Shown: in pieces, positions 13,933-22,256 of the stretch | Numbering within the stretch: position 1 is the stretch's first letter | Layout: every line of letters starts with the position of its first letter | Assembly (NCBI GenBank): GCA_019416065.1 | Contig: DXYB01000031.1 | Location: 1 to 22,323 of the forward strand | DNA from: Acidaminococcus sp. | GTDB lineage: Bacteria > Bacillota > Negativicutes > Acidaminococcales > Acidaminococcaceae | Direction of reading: 5' to 3' | Length of the DNA stretch: 22,323 nucleotides | Notes under the pieces: model-generated | The model's input: the letters and a program-made list of their open reading frames with translations, nothing else | The model's database searches: none | What the model was told of the DNA's origin: nothing | Position numbers and translations under genes: made by a program

Positions 13933-14826
13933 ATGCAGATTTACAACATTGCCCTGGACAAAGGGCAACGGGAAACCACCCCGTCAGAAAGATCCTTTCC
14001 TCTAGGGGTGTATCACTCCGTTATGCGGAAAAACGTACTGGGCTATACGCCGCTCCACTGGAATGAGGAGCTCCAGTTTTGCCGGATTTCCCATGGTACC
14101 ATCCGTTTTTATGTAGGCGAAGAAAACTACACGCTGCAAGAAGGCGATGGGCTCTTTATTAACAGCGGCTATTTACATATGGCAAAACCGGTGGATGATC
14201 CGGACAGCTCCTATATTTGCTTGGACGTGATGCCGCAGCTATTAGCCGGCTTTCCTGGCTCTGCCATGGAACAGAACTATGTCCTTCCCGCTCTTTCTGA
14301 CACGGGGCTTAGCCACTTGCCCCTCTATCAGAAAGAGCCCTGGCAAAAAATCGTGCTGGATAGCATTCTCCGCATCTACGAGCGCTATGAATCCCGTTCC
14401 TATGGGTGGGAATTGGAAGTTCTGTCGCTCCTTCTGGAAATTTTCCTAGCAGTCCTTAAGCACCGGCCACAGGGTACCCCGCTCATGCGAAAATCCCGGG
14501 GCAATACCGCCGTGCAGAAAATCATCAGCTACATCAGCGCCAACTACAAAGACCCGATTACCTTGGACCAGATTGCCAGCCATGCAGCCTACACGCCCAG
14601 TGAATGCTGCCGCATGTTCAAACGCTTCACAGGAGAATCCATTTTCTCCTATCTCCGGGAATTCCGCCTGGAACAAAGCGCCAATCTCCTCACATCCACA
14701 GAACAGTCCGTCAGCGATATTGCCTATACCTGCGGCTTTAATTCCACCAGCTACTATATTGATACGTTCAAAAAACAGTTTGGCATCACACCGCTGCAGT
14801 ACAAAAAACAGCACGGGGAAGACTAG
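13933..14826 (+). CDS. AraC-family transcriptional regulator
   Basis: This 297-residue regulator has an N-terminal cupin-like ligand domain and a C-terminal AraC DNA-binding domain. The N-terminal part (about 20-110) carries HWNEELQFCRISHGTIRFYVG and LQEGDGLFINSGYLHMAKP, the usual beta-barrel pattern. The C-terminal 100 residues (about 190-295) hold two helix-turn-helix units: ITLDQIASHAAYTPSECCRMF, and SVSDIAYTCGFNSTSYYIDTFKKQFGITPLQY with the family signature. GGAGGAGG precedes the ATG by about 10 bases. It is divergent from the N-carbamoyl-amino-acid hydrolase gene, across a 144-base gap with overlapping promoters. It is therefore the likely local activator of that gene, and perhaps of the permease operon beyond. 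The inducer is unknown; a carbamoylated or other substrate of the hydrolase would be logical. It converges with lepA. Confidence 0.92.
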   Translation: MQIYNIALDKGQRETTPSERSFPLGVYHSVMRKNVLGYTPLHWNEELQFCRISHGTIRFYVGEENYTLQEGDGLFINSGYLHMAKPVDDPDSSYICLDVMPQLLAGFPGSAMEQNYVLPALSDTGLSHLPLYQKEPWQKIVLDSILRIYERYESRSYGWELEVLSLLLEIFLAVLKHRPQGTPLMRKSRGNTAVQKIISYISANYKDPITLDQIASHAAYTPSECCRMFKRFTGESIFSYLREFRLEQSANLLTSTEQSVSDIAYTCGFNSTSYYIDTFKKQFGITPLQYKKQHGED

Positions 14827-14873
14827 AAAACCGCAAGAAAGCCACCATACGGTTCAAGAGTCAGGAAATGCCA

Positions 14874-16685
14874 TTACTTCTTATCATCCACTTGCAAGAT
14901 AGCCATAAAAGCTTCCTGTGGCAATTCTACATTGCCCACCTGTTTCATCCGCTTTTTCCCTGCTTTTTGTTTTTCCAATAGTTTCCGTTTCCGGGTGATA
15001 TCGCCGCCATAGCATTTGGCCAGTACGTCTTTGCGCAGGGCGCTGACGTTTTCCCGGGCGATGATTTTGCTGCCGATGGCAGCCTGGATAGGAATTTCAA
15101 AGAGCTGGCGGGGGATGAGCTTGCGCAGTTTTTGTACGATTTCCCGTCCCCAATAGGGAGCCCGTTCCCGATGCACAATCACGGACAGGGCATCCACCGG
15201 AGCCCCATTCAAAAGAATATCCACTTTGACCATATCGCTGGTGCGGTAACTGGCGAGTTCATAGTCTAAAGACGCATAGCCACGGGACACACTTTTTAGC
15301 CGGTCAAAATAATCGAAGATAATTTCCGAAAGAGGCAGGGCATAATGCAGCATCACCCGGTTTTCGTCCAGGTAGGTCATGTTCTGGTATTCGCCCCGTT
15401 TTTCCTGGGAGAGTTCCATAACCGGCCCCACAAATTCTTTTGGCACGAGTATGGTGGCATTCACAAAAGGCTCTTCCACATGTTCAATCACCGTGGGATT
15501 GGGGAATTTGGAAGGATTATCCACCATTTCAATATCCCCATTGGTTTTGACCACTTCATAAATAACGTTAGGCGCCGTGGTAATCAGTGTTAATTTATAT
15601 TCCCGTTCCAGCCGTTCTCGTACCACATCCATATGGAGCAGTCCTAAGAAGCCGCAGCGGAACCCAAAGCCCAGGGCAGAAGACGTTTCCGGTTCAAAGG
15701 ACAGAGAAGCATCATTTAGTTGAAGCTTTTCCAGCGCATCCCGCAGGTTGTCGTAGTCGGACGTATCCACAGGATACAAGCCACAGTACACCATGGGTGT
15801 GGCTTTCCGGTAACCCGGCAAGGGTTTTGCTGTAGGCCGTGCGTTATCCGTTACCGTATCCCCTACCCGGGCATCTTTTACAGTTTTAATGGAGGCAGCA
15901 AAAAAGCCCACCTGTCCTTCCTTTAATTCGTCCACATTCACCATCGCCGGCTTGAAAACGCCCACTTCCGTAACTTCGTAAACCTTTCCCGTAGCCATAA
16001 GGCGGATGGTCATGCCTTTTTTCAGGTGCCCATTCACAATACGCACATAGAGCATAACACCTTTGTAGGAGTCGAATTTAGAATCAAAAATCAGCGCCTG
16101 CAGCGGGGCTTCCGGCTCTCCACCAGGAGGCGGTACCCGTTTTACGATGGCTTCCAGGACTTCATCCACACCCTGGCCCGTTTTGGCGCTGCACAGGATA
16201 CAATCCTTTCGGTCAATCCCCAGCACATCCTCAATTTCTTTTTCTACCCGCTCTACGTCAGCACTGGGCAGATCAATTTTATTGATAACCGGAATGATTT
16301 CCAAATCATCTTCCATGGCAAGATACACATTAGCCAGGGTCTGTGCCTCAATCCCCTGGGTAGCATCCACCACCAAAAGGGCCCCTTCACAGGCGGCCAG
16401 CGCCCGAGAAACCTCGTAATTAAAGTCCACATGCCCCGGAGTATCAATCAGGTTTAGCATATAGGTTTTCCCGTCTCTTGCCTGATAATCCAGTTGAACT
16501 GCCTGGTCTTTTATAGTAATGCCCCGTTCCCGTTCCAAACTCATAGAGTCCAGAATCTGGTCCTCCATCTCCCGTTTGGTAAGGGGGGTTCCTGTCATCT
16601 CAATCAACCGGTCAGCCAAGGTGGACTTACCGTGATCAATATGGGCAATAATGGAGAAATTCCGGATATGATCGCTTTTCGCCAT
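14874..16685 (-). CDS. lepA: Elongation factor 4 (LepA), ribosome-associated GTPase
   Basis: This is a 603-residue translational GTPase that binds the ribosome and promotes back-translocation or recovery of stalled elongation and initiation complexes. The G domain shows G1 AHIDHGKST (14-22), DTPGHVDF and NKIDLP. EF-G-like domains II, III and V follow, and then the LepA-specific C-terminal domain with conserved basic segments (AKCYGGDITRKRKLLEKQK). Length is normal. The longest frame starts at 16703; the ATG at 16685 (MAKSDHIRNF) is chosen because GGGAG lies 8 bases ahead of it. A TATAAT on the minus strand at 16702-16707 is possible as the promoter, but it would leave a leader of only about 10 bases and has a poor -35. 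The gene converges with araC; no strong terminator is visible in the 47-base gap. Confidence 0.97.
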   Translation of the reverse strand: MAKSDHIRNFSIIAHIDHGKSTLADRLIEMTGTPLTKREMEDQILDSMSLERERGITIKDQAVQLDYQARDGKTYMLNLIDTPGHVDFNYEVSRALAACEGALLVVDATQGIEAQTLANVYLAMEDDLEIIPVINKIDLPSADVERVEKEIEDVLGIDRKDCILCSAKTGQGVDEVLEAIVKRVPPPGGEPEAPLQALIFDSKFDSYKGVMLYVRIVNGHLKKGMTIRLMATGKVYEVTEVGVFKPAMVNVDELKEGQVGFFAASIKTVKDARVGDTVTDNARPTAKPLPGYRKATPMVYCGLYPVDTSDYDNLRDALEKLQLNDASLSFEPETSSALGFGFRCGFLGLLHMDVVRERLEREYKLTLITTAPNVIYEVVKTNGDIEMVDNPSKFPNPTVIEHVEEPFVNATILVPKEFVGPVMELSQEKRGEYQNMTYLDENRVMLHYALPLSEIIFDYFDRLKSVSRGYASLDYELASYRTSDMVKVDILLNGAPVDALSVIVHRERAPYWGREIVQKLRKLIPRQLFEIPIQAAIGSKIIARENVSALRKDVLAKCYGGDITRKRKLLEKQKAGKKRMKQVGNVELPQEAFMAILQVDDKK

Positions 16686-16759
16686 CGTGAGCTCCCTTCG
16701 CATTATACGATTTGTCTATAATGAAATCTTATGATTTATTTTACCACAGTACAAAAAAA

Positions 16760-16782
16760 GCTGGCAACGAAACGTTGTCAGC
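16760..16782 (-). terminator. Intrinsic terminator of rpsT
   Basis: On the minus strand GCTGACAACG (16773-16782) pairs with CGTTGCCAGC (16760-16769), with one A-C mismatch and a 3-base loop, followed by seven uridines. It lies 14 bases after the rpsT stop. Confidence 0.85.
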
Positions 16783-16796
16783 CTTCTCAGCGCAGC

Positions 16797-17060
16797 TTAT
16801 TGTGCTGCATTTACTTTCTTTGCCAAACGGGACTTTTTGCGAGCAGCAGCTTTCTTGTTCACCGTTCCCTTGCGGGCTGCTTTATCCAATAAGCTTGCCG
16901 CTACCTTCAAAGTGGCCTGCGCCTCTTCTTTAGAACCTGCAGCGGCAAAAGCTTCAACTTTGCGTGCGGTGCTGCGGATTTCAGCTTTCACCGGGCCATT
17001 GGCAGCGCGCCGTTCAGCATCAGTCTTGACACTACGAATGGAAGACTTAATATTCGGCAT
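16797..17060 (-). CDS. rpsT: 30S ribosomal protein S20
   Basis: This 87-residue, lysine/arginine/alanine-rich protein binds 16S rRNA near the bottom of the 30S body. The N-terminus MPNIKSSIRSVKTDAERRAAN and the C-terminal TVNKKAAARKKSRLAKKVN are the conserved S20 segments. The sequence is almost wholly helical in character and of normal family length. GGAGGTGA precedes the ATG by 5-6 bases. The gene has its own promoter and terminator and so is likely monocistronic. The rpsT-lepA neighbourhood is common in Firmicutes. Confidence 0.97.
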   Translation of the reverse strand: MPNIKSSIRSVKTDAERRAANGPVKAEIRSTARKVEAFAAAGSKEEAQATLKVAASLLDKAARKGTVNKKAAARKKSRLAKKVNAAQ

Positions 17061-17093
17061 GTTTTCACCTCCACCAATTAGCTTTACCGCACT

Positions 17094-17122
17094 ATGATAT
17101 CATGCCTGCAGATTTTATGCAA
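17094..17122 (-). promoter_or_regulatory. rpsT promoter
   Basis: The minus strand reads TTGCAT (17117-17122), a 17-bp spacer and TATCAT (17094-17099), with a TG one base upstream giving an extended -10. The start near 17087 leaves a leader of about 26 bases. Confidence 0.6.
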
Positions 17123-17129
17123 GCAAAAT

Positions 17130-17846
17130 TTATTTCCTGCAGACCACCCGGATCACCACCAGGCTGATTTCATACAGCAGGATCATGGGAACAGCCAAAA
17201 GGCATTGGCTTAGCATATCCGTGGTAGGCGTTACCACCGCAGCAATCACAAAAGAAACAAAAATCACATAGCGTCTGGCTTTGCGAAGCCTTGTGCTGGT
17301 GACAATCCCTGCTTCTGCCATAAGGATCAGCGCCAAGGGCAAATTAAACACAACCCCAAAGGGCAATACCAGATACAGCACAAAATCCAAATAGCTTTCC
17401 AAGGAGAGCAGCGGCGTCACGCCGGGCGTGGTAAAGGTCATGAAAAATTCCAAGCCCCGGGGCAGCACTACAAAAAACGAAAACGAAATCCCAACTACAA
17501 ATAAAAGTACCGAAGACGGAACATACAAAGCCAGAACTTTTTTCTCTTTTTCTGTAAACGCCGGCAAAAGAAAGGCCCAGAATTGATAAAACCATACAGG
17601 AGAAGCCACCACGATCCCGCTCACCAGAATGACCTTGAAATAAATCATAAAGGCTTCTGCCGGGCGCATGAAATACAGCTTTTCCGCATAGCGGGTCAAT
17701 AAACCCATGAGTGGCTCTATGTAAAACGCGCTAAGCACCATTCCTGCAACAATCGCAAGAAGCGATTTAATCAGGCGGCTGCGCAATTCTTCCAGGTGGC
17801 CCTGCCAGCTCATGACACCATCCTGGTCAGGCTTATCCTCAGGCAT
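17130..17846 (-). CDS. tatC: Twin-arginine translocase subunit TatC
   Basis: This 238-residue inner-membrane receptor of the Tat pathway recognises twin-arginine signal peptides and recruits TatA. Six hydrophobic segments are visible. The conserved N-terminal HLEELRSRL (about 17-25) lies before the first helix. The periplasmic loop contains PVWFYQFWAFLLPAFTEKEKK, with the conserved F-x-x-P and glutamate positions. The C-terminus ends shortly after the last helix. The frame overlaps the end of tatA by 8 bases, which implies translational coupling. No clear Shine-Dalgarno site precedes the first ATG (17846). The second ATG at 17813 (MSWQGHLEEL) has AGGA about 7 bases ahead and could be the true start, giving 227 residues. 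Together with the single tatA this forms a minimal TatAC system. Confidence 0.95.
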   Translation of the reverse strand: MPEDKPDQDGVMSWQGHLEELRSRLIKSLLAIVAGMVLSAFYIEPLMGLLTRYAEKLYFMRPAEAFMIYFKVILVSGIVVASPVWFYQFWAFLLPAFTEKEKKVLALYVPSSVLLFVVGISFSFFVVLPRGLEFFMTFTTPGVTPLLSLESYLDFVLYLVLPFGVVFNLPLALILMAEAGIVTSTRLRKARRYVIFVSFVIAAVVTPTTDMLSQCLLAVPMILLYEISLVVIRVVCRK

Positions 17847-18162
17847 TTTTTTCAGGGGGCGTTACGGCATTTTGTGCCGTCGTTACAGCAGATCCGGCAA
17901 CAGGCTGCTTGTTTTCCTGTTGCACGGCCTCTTTCGCAGCGGCTTCCATTCCTGCATGATTGGACGGCGGGGTTTGCTGCATGGTATTTTGTGCCGCAGG
18001 AGGGGCATCCTGTGCATTGCCACTGGGAGCATTCATAGCGTCCTTAAATTCCCGCAAGCTTTTGCCTAGTGCGCTGCCAATGGTGGGCAGTTTTCCTGGT
18101 CCAAAAACAATCAAGCCAATAATCAAAATCAGAATCAGTTCTGGTACTCCCAATCCAAACAT
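17839..18162 (-). CDS. tatA: Twin-arginine translocase subunit TatA
   Basis: This 107-residue protein forms the pore of the Tat pathway. It has one N-terminal membrane helix (FGLGVPELILILIIGLIVFG), the FGP hinge with GKLP, and an amphipathic helix (IGSALGKSLREFKDAM). This matches the TatA/E family closely. The remaining C-terminal half is a low-complexity tail rich in Ala, Gln, Pro and Asn, typical of a disordered cytoplasmic end. The longest frame begins at 18243, but AAGGAGG precedes the ATG at 18162 and the resulting N-terminus is canonical. No separate tatB is present, so this protein likely serves both roles, as in many Firmicutes. The stop overlaps the tatC start. Confidence 0.95.
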   Translation of the reverse strand: MFGLGVPELILILIIGLIVFGPGKLPTIGSALGKSLREFKDAMNAPSGNAQDAPPAAQNTMQQTPPSNHAGMEAAAKEAVQQENKQPVAGSAVTTAQNAVTPPEKNA

Positions 18163-18213
18163 AGGGTCCTCCTTATTCCATCGCAATGTACTTGCGGTAA
18201 ACCGCTTTTTTAT

Positions 18214-18243
18214 ATTATACGGGTTTCCCCTTGCAAGATACAA
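18214..18243 (-). promoter_or_regulatory. tatA-tatC promoter
   Basis: The minus strand reads TTGTAT (18238-18243), an 18-bp spacer and a perfect TATAAT (18214-18219). The start near 18207 places a small GCGGT/ACCGC hairpin (18194-18205) at the very 5' end of the message, with a leader of about 45 bases. Confidence 0.6.
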
Positions 18244-18306
18244 TACTTATCCTTTTTCGTGTCCCATACGCCTTTTGTATAGCGCAAATATCCACTACCA
18301 AGCGCA

Positions 18307-19647
18307 TTAGATCAGTTTATGCCGCAAATAGCTGCGGTTTAGATAGTGGGGCACGTAAATCACCGCCCGGACCACCCAATCCAGGAACATGGCATACCAA
18401 GCCCCCATCATACCGCAATGCAAGGGCCCACACAATACATAGGCCCCGCCCACGCGGATGGCCATCATGCTGATGACACCCACGATCATGGCAAAACGGG
18501 CATCCCCGGCCGAGCGGAATACAACCGGCAAGGTAAATGTCAAGGGCCATATAAGCACTTCTAATACACCATGCCAGAGCAAGGTTTGAAAAACCAAATC
18601 CATGGTAGCGGCAGGGAAATCATAGATACGCACAAATCCAGGCCACAGCAAAAACAGTAAAATGGCTGCTCCTAAATCCGCTGCCATAATCCATAAAATA
18701 ATTTTCTTGGTATAATAGCGGCTCTGCTCAATTTTCCCTGCCCCTAGGCAGCGGGAAATCACAGTGGTAGACCCGGTATTCATCGCCACCCCCGGAAGGG
18801 CTTGGAAACCAGTAAGTGTCGTCCCCACGGCATACGCCGCAATGGCACTTGTACCAAATCCGGTAACAACACTGTACACTACGATTTTTCCCAGCTGAAA
18901 CAGTCCATTTTCAATGCTAAAAGGGATGCCTACTTGCAAAATCCGATAAATCAAGGATTTTTCCAGGTGACCCCGGAAAATATTGGGCAAGCGCAAAGAA
19001 AAATTGGCATGCTGGGCGACATACAGGACCACGGCTGCTGAAAGGATCCGGCTCAGCAGCGTGGAAATGGCGGTCCCCGTCACGCCCCAGTGCAGGATAA
19101 AGATGGCGGTATAATTGCCGAACACGTTAAAAATATCCGCCCCCAAAACCACCAGCATGGGAAATTTAGTATTTCCCGACGTACGAAAGATGGCACTTCC
19201 TGCCTGGTTTAAGGCCACAAAGGGAATGGACAACCCGATCACATTAAAATACTCCGTCGCGCTACGCATCACATCGGGTTCCGCGCCCCCATATAAATCT
19301 GTAAAAATAAGGGTTCTGGCACCATAAAAAACGGCCATAAGCACAAGGGACAATAGCGCACTAATCCATACCGTTTGGCGTCCGGACTCCTGCGCCTGCG
19401 CTAAATCTCCACGCCCCAGGTACTGCCCCATAAGGACGGCACCGCCGCTGGCAAGTGCGGTAAATACAAGAATCAACAGCACCACGATATTATCAATCAT
19501 GGATACCCCTGACACCGCCGCTTCTCCCAGGGAGGCCACCATGATGGAATCTGTAAACCCTGCGAAAATAACCAGCAGCTGCTCCAATACGATAGGATAA
19601 AACAGCTGCAGCAGTGACCGATTGCTGAACATTAAGGTTTCTTCCAT
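18307..19647 (-). CDS. MATE-family multidrug/sodium efflux transporter
   Basis: This 446-residue inner-membrane protein should have 12 helices arranged as two MatE repeats. It exports cationic drugs or metabolites in exchange for sodium or protons. The first repeat starts with LFYPIVLEQLLVIFAGFTDSIMVASLGEAAVSGVSMID, close to the family N-terminal pattern; GQYLGRGD is the loop after the second or third helix. The second half carries GTTLTGFQALPGVAMNTGSTTVISRCLGAGK, the equivalent repeat motif. GGGGGAG stands 5-7 bases before the ATG. A TATAAT on the minus strand at 19677-19682 gives a likely start near 19670, but its -35 is weak. The gene ends about 140 bases before tatA, which has its own promoter. 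Substrate cannot be predicted. Confidence 0.93.
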   Translation of the reverse strand: MEETLMFSNRSLLQLFYPIVLEQLLVIFAGFTDSIMVASLGEAAVSGVSMIDNIVVLLILVFTALASGGAVLMGQYLGRGDLAQAQESGRQTVWISALLSLVLMAVFYGARTLIFTDLYGGAEPDVMRSATEYFNVIGLSIPFVALNQAGSAIFRTSGNTKFPMLVVLGADIFNVFGNYTAIFILHWGVTGTAISTLLSRILSAAVVLYVAQHANFSLRLPNIFRGHLEKSLIYRILQVGIPFSIENGLFQLGKIVVYSVVTGFGTSAIAAYAVGTTLTGFQALPGVAMNTGSTTVISRCLGAGKIEQSRYYTKKIILWIMAADLGAAILLFLLWPGFVRIYDFPAATMDLVFQTLLWHGVLEVLIWPLTFTLPVVFRSAGDARFAMIVGVISMMAIRVGGAYVLCGPLHCGMMGAWYAMFLDWVVRAVIYVPHYLNRSYLRHKLI

Positions 19648-19676
19648 AACGTCTCCCCCATAAAGTTTCTCTTACT

Positions 19677-19682
19677 ATTATA
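19677..19682 (-). promoter_or_regulatory. -10 element for the MATE transporter gene
   Basis: This is a perfect TATAAT on the minus strand, 29 bases ahead of the ATG. The hexamer at 17-bp spacing (TTTCTA) matches the -35 consensus at only three positions. Confidence 0.4.
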
Positions 19683-19748
19683 CGTTGCTTTTGGAGGAAT
19701 AGAAAATAGATACTCTTCCCCAATTGATGAAAAACTTTCATAAAAGCG

Positions 19749-19778
19749 TAGAGGGGCTTCCCTTGAGAAGTCCCTCTA
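19749..19778 (-). terminator. Terminator of the iron alcohol dehydrogenase gene
   Basis: A 12-bp stem (TAGAGGG, a G-U pair and CTTC, against GAAG and CCCTCTA) closes on a 6-base loop. It starts 11 bases past the stop and is followed on the minus strand by CGCTTTTATG, a short uridine run. Confidence 0.75.
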
Positions 19779-19789
19779 GTATTTGGATT

Positions 19790-20968
19790 TTATTTATAGG
19801 CTCTTTCGTAGATACCGGCGATTTCTTCATCGGTCGTTTCCGCCGGGTCAAATTGGAAGAGTACGCCCATAGCAGAGCGGGCGTTTTTGGCGAACTTCAT
19901 GGCTTCGTCCTTTTGGATCCCGTAGTCGCTCATCTTGAGGCCATCCACGCCACAAGCTTTTTGCAGTGCTAACAAGGCCTGCAGGAAATCTTCTGGTTTT
20001 TTGGCATCTTCTTTGCCCAAGAAGCGTGCCATCGCAACAAAGCGGTCATCAATGATGTGCTTATCAATCCAGAATTTAAAATATTCATAGGAGATCATAA
20101 TCAGCCCTGCACCATGGGGCAGCTGGGTATGATAGGCGCTCATAGCATGTTCCATGGAGTGCTCGGACGTACAGGCAGAAACGTCCATGCTGTAGCCGCT
20201 CATGGTATTGGCAAAAGCGATGGCATCCCGTGCTTCCATATCGTTGCCATCTTGAATAGCCCGGGGCAGGTACTTGCCGATATTTTCAATGGCCGCCCGT
20301 TGCACCATTTCTCCCATAGGGTTGTCGTTGTTGGCGATATACCCTTCCAGGCTGTGGAACAGGGCATCGAAACCTTGGTACGCGGTAAATTTAGGCGGTA
20401 CGGTTTTCATCAGTTCCGGATCCACAATGGCATACAAAGCCATCATGCCTGGAAAACCACCTACGCCAATTTTTTCATTGGTCTTTGTGTTGGTAATCAC
20501 GCCAGCTGCGTCCACTTCAGACCCTGTACCAGCAGAAGTCGTAATCGCAATCCAGGGCAGCACGGGTTTTTCCGGGGCTTTCTTCTTGCCATAGTCCGTA
20601 AATACATAATCCCACAGATCCGTGGAATCCTGCGGCGCAAACATGGCCATGTTCTTAGCCGCATCCATGACGCTGCCGCCGCCCAGAGCAACCACAAAGT
20701 CACAGCCGTTATCCCGGGCACATTGTGCCCCTTCTTCTACTACTTCTTTTAATGGGTTGGCAGCAACTTTATTAAACACAACGTATTCGCACCCAGCTTT
20801 TTTCAGTTCTTCCTCGGTCCGGGCAAGACTGCCGTTGGTAATGGTGGATTTCCCATTGCTAATCACCAGCAGTGCCTTTTTTCCCGGCATGGGAAGGGTA
20901 TGCAGATTGCTTAACTGACCTTCGCCAAAAAGCACCCGGGTAGGGGCAAAAAAGTTATACGGTTTCAT
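19790..20968 (-). CDS. Iron-containing alcohol dehydrogenase (group III)
   Basis: This 392-residue NAD(P)H-dependent dehydrogenase of the butanol/1,3-propanediol dehydrogenase type interconverts aldehydes or ketones and alcohols during fermentation. The nucleotide-binding GGGSVMD (96-102) and TTSAGTGSEV are present. The iron ligands match the family: D201 and H205 (GFDALFH), H274 (SMEHAMS) and H285 (LPHGAG). The longest frame starts from a GTG at 20992, but AAGGAG lies inside it and serves the ATG at 20968 (MKPYNFFAP), although 12 bases away. It has its own promoter and terminator. An inverted repeat lies further upstream, after the aldo/keto reductase stop. The exact substrate is not readable; an aldehyde-reducing role in redox balance is most likely. 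Confidence 0.95.
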   Translation of the reverse strand: MKPYNFFAPTRVLFGEGQLSNLHTLPMPGKKALLVISNGKSTITNGSLARTEEELKKAGCEYVVFNKVAANPLKEVVEEGAQCARDNGCDFVVALGGGSVMDAAKNMAMFAPQDSTDLWDYVFTDYGKKKAPEKPVLPWIAITTSAGTGSEVDAAGVITNTKTNEKIGVGGFPGMMALYAIVDPELMKTVPPKFTAYQGFDALFHSLEGYIANNDNPMGEMVQRAAIENIGKYLPRAIQDGNDMEARDAIAFANTMSGYSMDVSACTSEHSMEHAMSAYHTQLPHGAGLIMISYEYFKFWIDKHIIDDRFVAMARFLGKEDAKKPEDFLQALLALQKACGVDGLKMSDYGIQKDEAMKFAKNARSAMGVLFQFDPAETTDEEIAGIYERAYK

Positions 20969-21035
20969 TTCAATCTCTATCTCCTTTCGCACATAAGCAC
21001 CTGTATAAAGCGGTTCACCTGCTCTTTATGCTTCT

Positions 21036-21064
21036 AGTATAGAGAGTTTTTCTTGTCATAGCAA
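21036..21064 (-). promoter_or_regulatory. Promoter of the iron alcohol dehydrogenase gene
   Basis: The minus strand reads TTGCTA (21059-21064), a 17-bp spacer and TATACT (21036-21041). The start near 21029 gives a leader of about 61 bases. Confidence 0.6.
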
Positions 21065-21084
21065 ATACTTGTTAAGCAGTTCTT

Positions 21085-21105
21085 TCTATACGACCCACGT
21101 ATAGA
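21085..21105. promoter_or_regulatory. Inverted repeat between the aldo/keto reductase and iron-ADH genes
   Basis: TCTATACG (21085-21092) and CGTATAGA (21098-21105) are perfect inverted complements with a 5-base centre. No uridine tract follows on either strand. The centre is about 66 bp upstream of the predicted alcohol dehydrogenase start site. This suits an operator or activator site better than a terminator, although it begins only 9 bases after the aldo/keto reductase stop. Confidence 0.45.
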
Positions 21106-21113
21106 TAAGCGTT

Positions 21114-22256
21114 TTACTGCTCCACGTCCAATTCCTCGGTGACCTTAGGTAGCCATTCCGTGATCTTTATATGCTGCGGACAAACTTTCTCGCAGTCATG
21201 ACACAGAATGCAGTCAGAGGCTTTGCCATACCCGCTTGCCACATAGTTATCATAGTACTCCACTTCCGGCGAAAACCGTGGGCGATGCAGGAACTTTTTC
21301 GTATTAAACAGGGCGAAATAATTGGGAATCGGGATATTTTTAGGGCAATGATTGGCTTCCACACAATAGCGGCAGCCTGTGCAAGGAATGGCAATGGTTT
21401 GCCGGAGCATCTCTGCCGCCTTAAGCAATAAATCCCATTCTTGCTGGCTAAGCGGTGTAAAGTTTTCCATATAGGTGGTATTGTCTTCCACCTGTGCCAG
21501 CGTGCTCATGCCCGAAAGCACCACCATCACTTCCGGGAGACTGGCGGCAAAGCGAATAGCCCAGGAAGCCGGGCTCCAGTCCGGATGCACCTCGGAAAGC
21601 ATTTTTTTGACGTTTTCCGGCGGATTGGCCAGTGTGCCGCCCTTTACAGGCTCCATGACAATGACCTTTTTCCCATGTTTCACGCACACATCATAGCAGG
21701 CATGCCCTTGGATCCCCGCGCTCTCCCAATCCAGATAATTGATTTGCAGTTGCACAAATTCAAAAAAAGGATGTTTGGTAAGTAGCCGGTCCAGCACATC
21801 CGCCGTATCGTGAAAGGAAAAGCCCAGGCATTTGATTTCCCCGGAGGCTCGTTTTTTCTGCAGGAAATCCAATACGCCAAACTTGACAGCCTTTTGGTAA
21901 TTCACGTTATTCATGTCGTGAACCAGGTAATAGTCAAAATGGTCCACATGGAGCTTTTTCTTCTGGGCTTCAAAGATTTCCGGCACTTCTTCCGCTTTCT
22001 TTAGCATCATGTCCGGCATTTTGGTGGCCATCGTAAAGGCGTTACGAGGATAGCGGTCCACCACCACGTTTCCCACCGTTTCTTCACTTTTAAAATCGTG
22101 ATACATCCAAGCCGTATCACAATACGTGAACCCTCTCTGGAAGAAAAGATCCACCATCTTTTGCAGTTGTGCTACATCAATGGATTGCTGGTTGTCAGGA
22201 TCCAAAAGTGGCATCCGCATAAAGCCAAATCCTAATTTTTTTGCTGGTAGTTGCAT
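21114..22256 (-). CDS. Aldo/keto reductase with C-terminal 4Fe-4S ferredoxin domain
   Basis: This 380-residue oxidoreductase has a TIM-barrel aldo/keto reductase domain (1 to about 280) followed by a ferredoxin-like tail. The catalytic tetrad is visible as D47 and Y52 (DTAWMYH), K79 (TKMP) and H113 (YLVHDM). In the tail, C-x2-C-x2-C-x5-CP (CTGCRYCVEANHCPKNIP) and C-x2-C-x2-C-x3-CP (CILCHDCEKVCPQHI) would hold two [4Fe-4S] clusters. Such proteins are widespread in anaerobes and may pass electrons between ferredoxin, NAD(P)H and an unknown carbonyl substrate. The longest frame starts at 22286, but AGGAGGG lies before the ATG at 22256, giving MQLPAKKLGFGFMRMP, the normal beginning. The promoter is probably outside the window. 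The iron alcohol dehydrogenase follows after 145 bases but has its own promoter. Confidence 0.93.
   Translation of the reverse strand: MQLPAKKLGFGFMRMPLLDPDNQQSIDVAQLQKMVDLFFQRGFTYCDTAWMYHDFKSEETVGNVVVDRYPRNAFTMATKMPDMMLKKAEEVPEIFEAQKKKLHVDHFDYYLVHDMNNVNYQKAVKFGVLDFLQKKRASGEIKCLGFSFHDTADVLDRLLTKHPFFEFVQLQINYLDWESAGIQGHACYDVCVKHGKKVIVMEPVKGGTLANPPENVKKMLSEVHPDWSPASWAIRFAASLPEVMVVLSGMSTLAQVEDNTTYMENFTPLSQQEWDLLLKAAEMLRQTIAIPCTGCRYCVEANHCPKNIPIPNYFALFNTKKFLHRPRFSPEVEYYDNYVASGYGKASDCILCHDCEKVCPQHIKITEWLPKVTEELDVEQ

Noticed and set aside
14830..14856. AACCG/CGGTT hairpin as the lepA terminator
   Set aside because: The stem is only 5 bp with a 16-base loop and a short T-run, too weak to claim.
16702..16707. 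TATAAT as a firm lepA promoter
   Set aside because: The -35 is poor, and the predicted start site would remove part of the ribosome-binding site.
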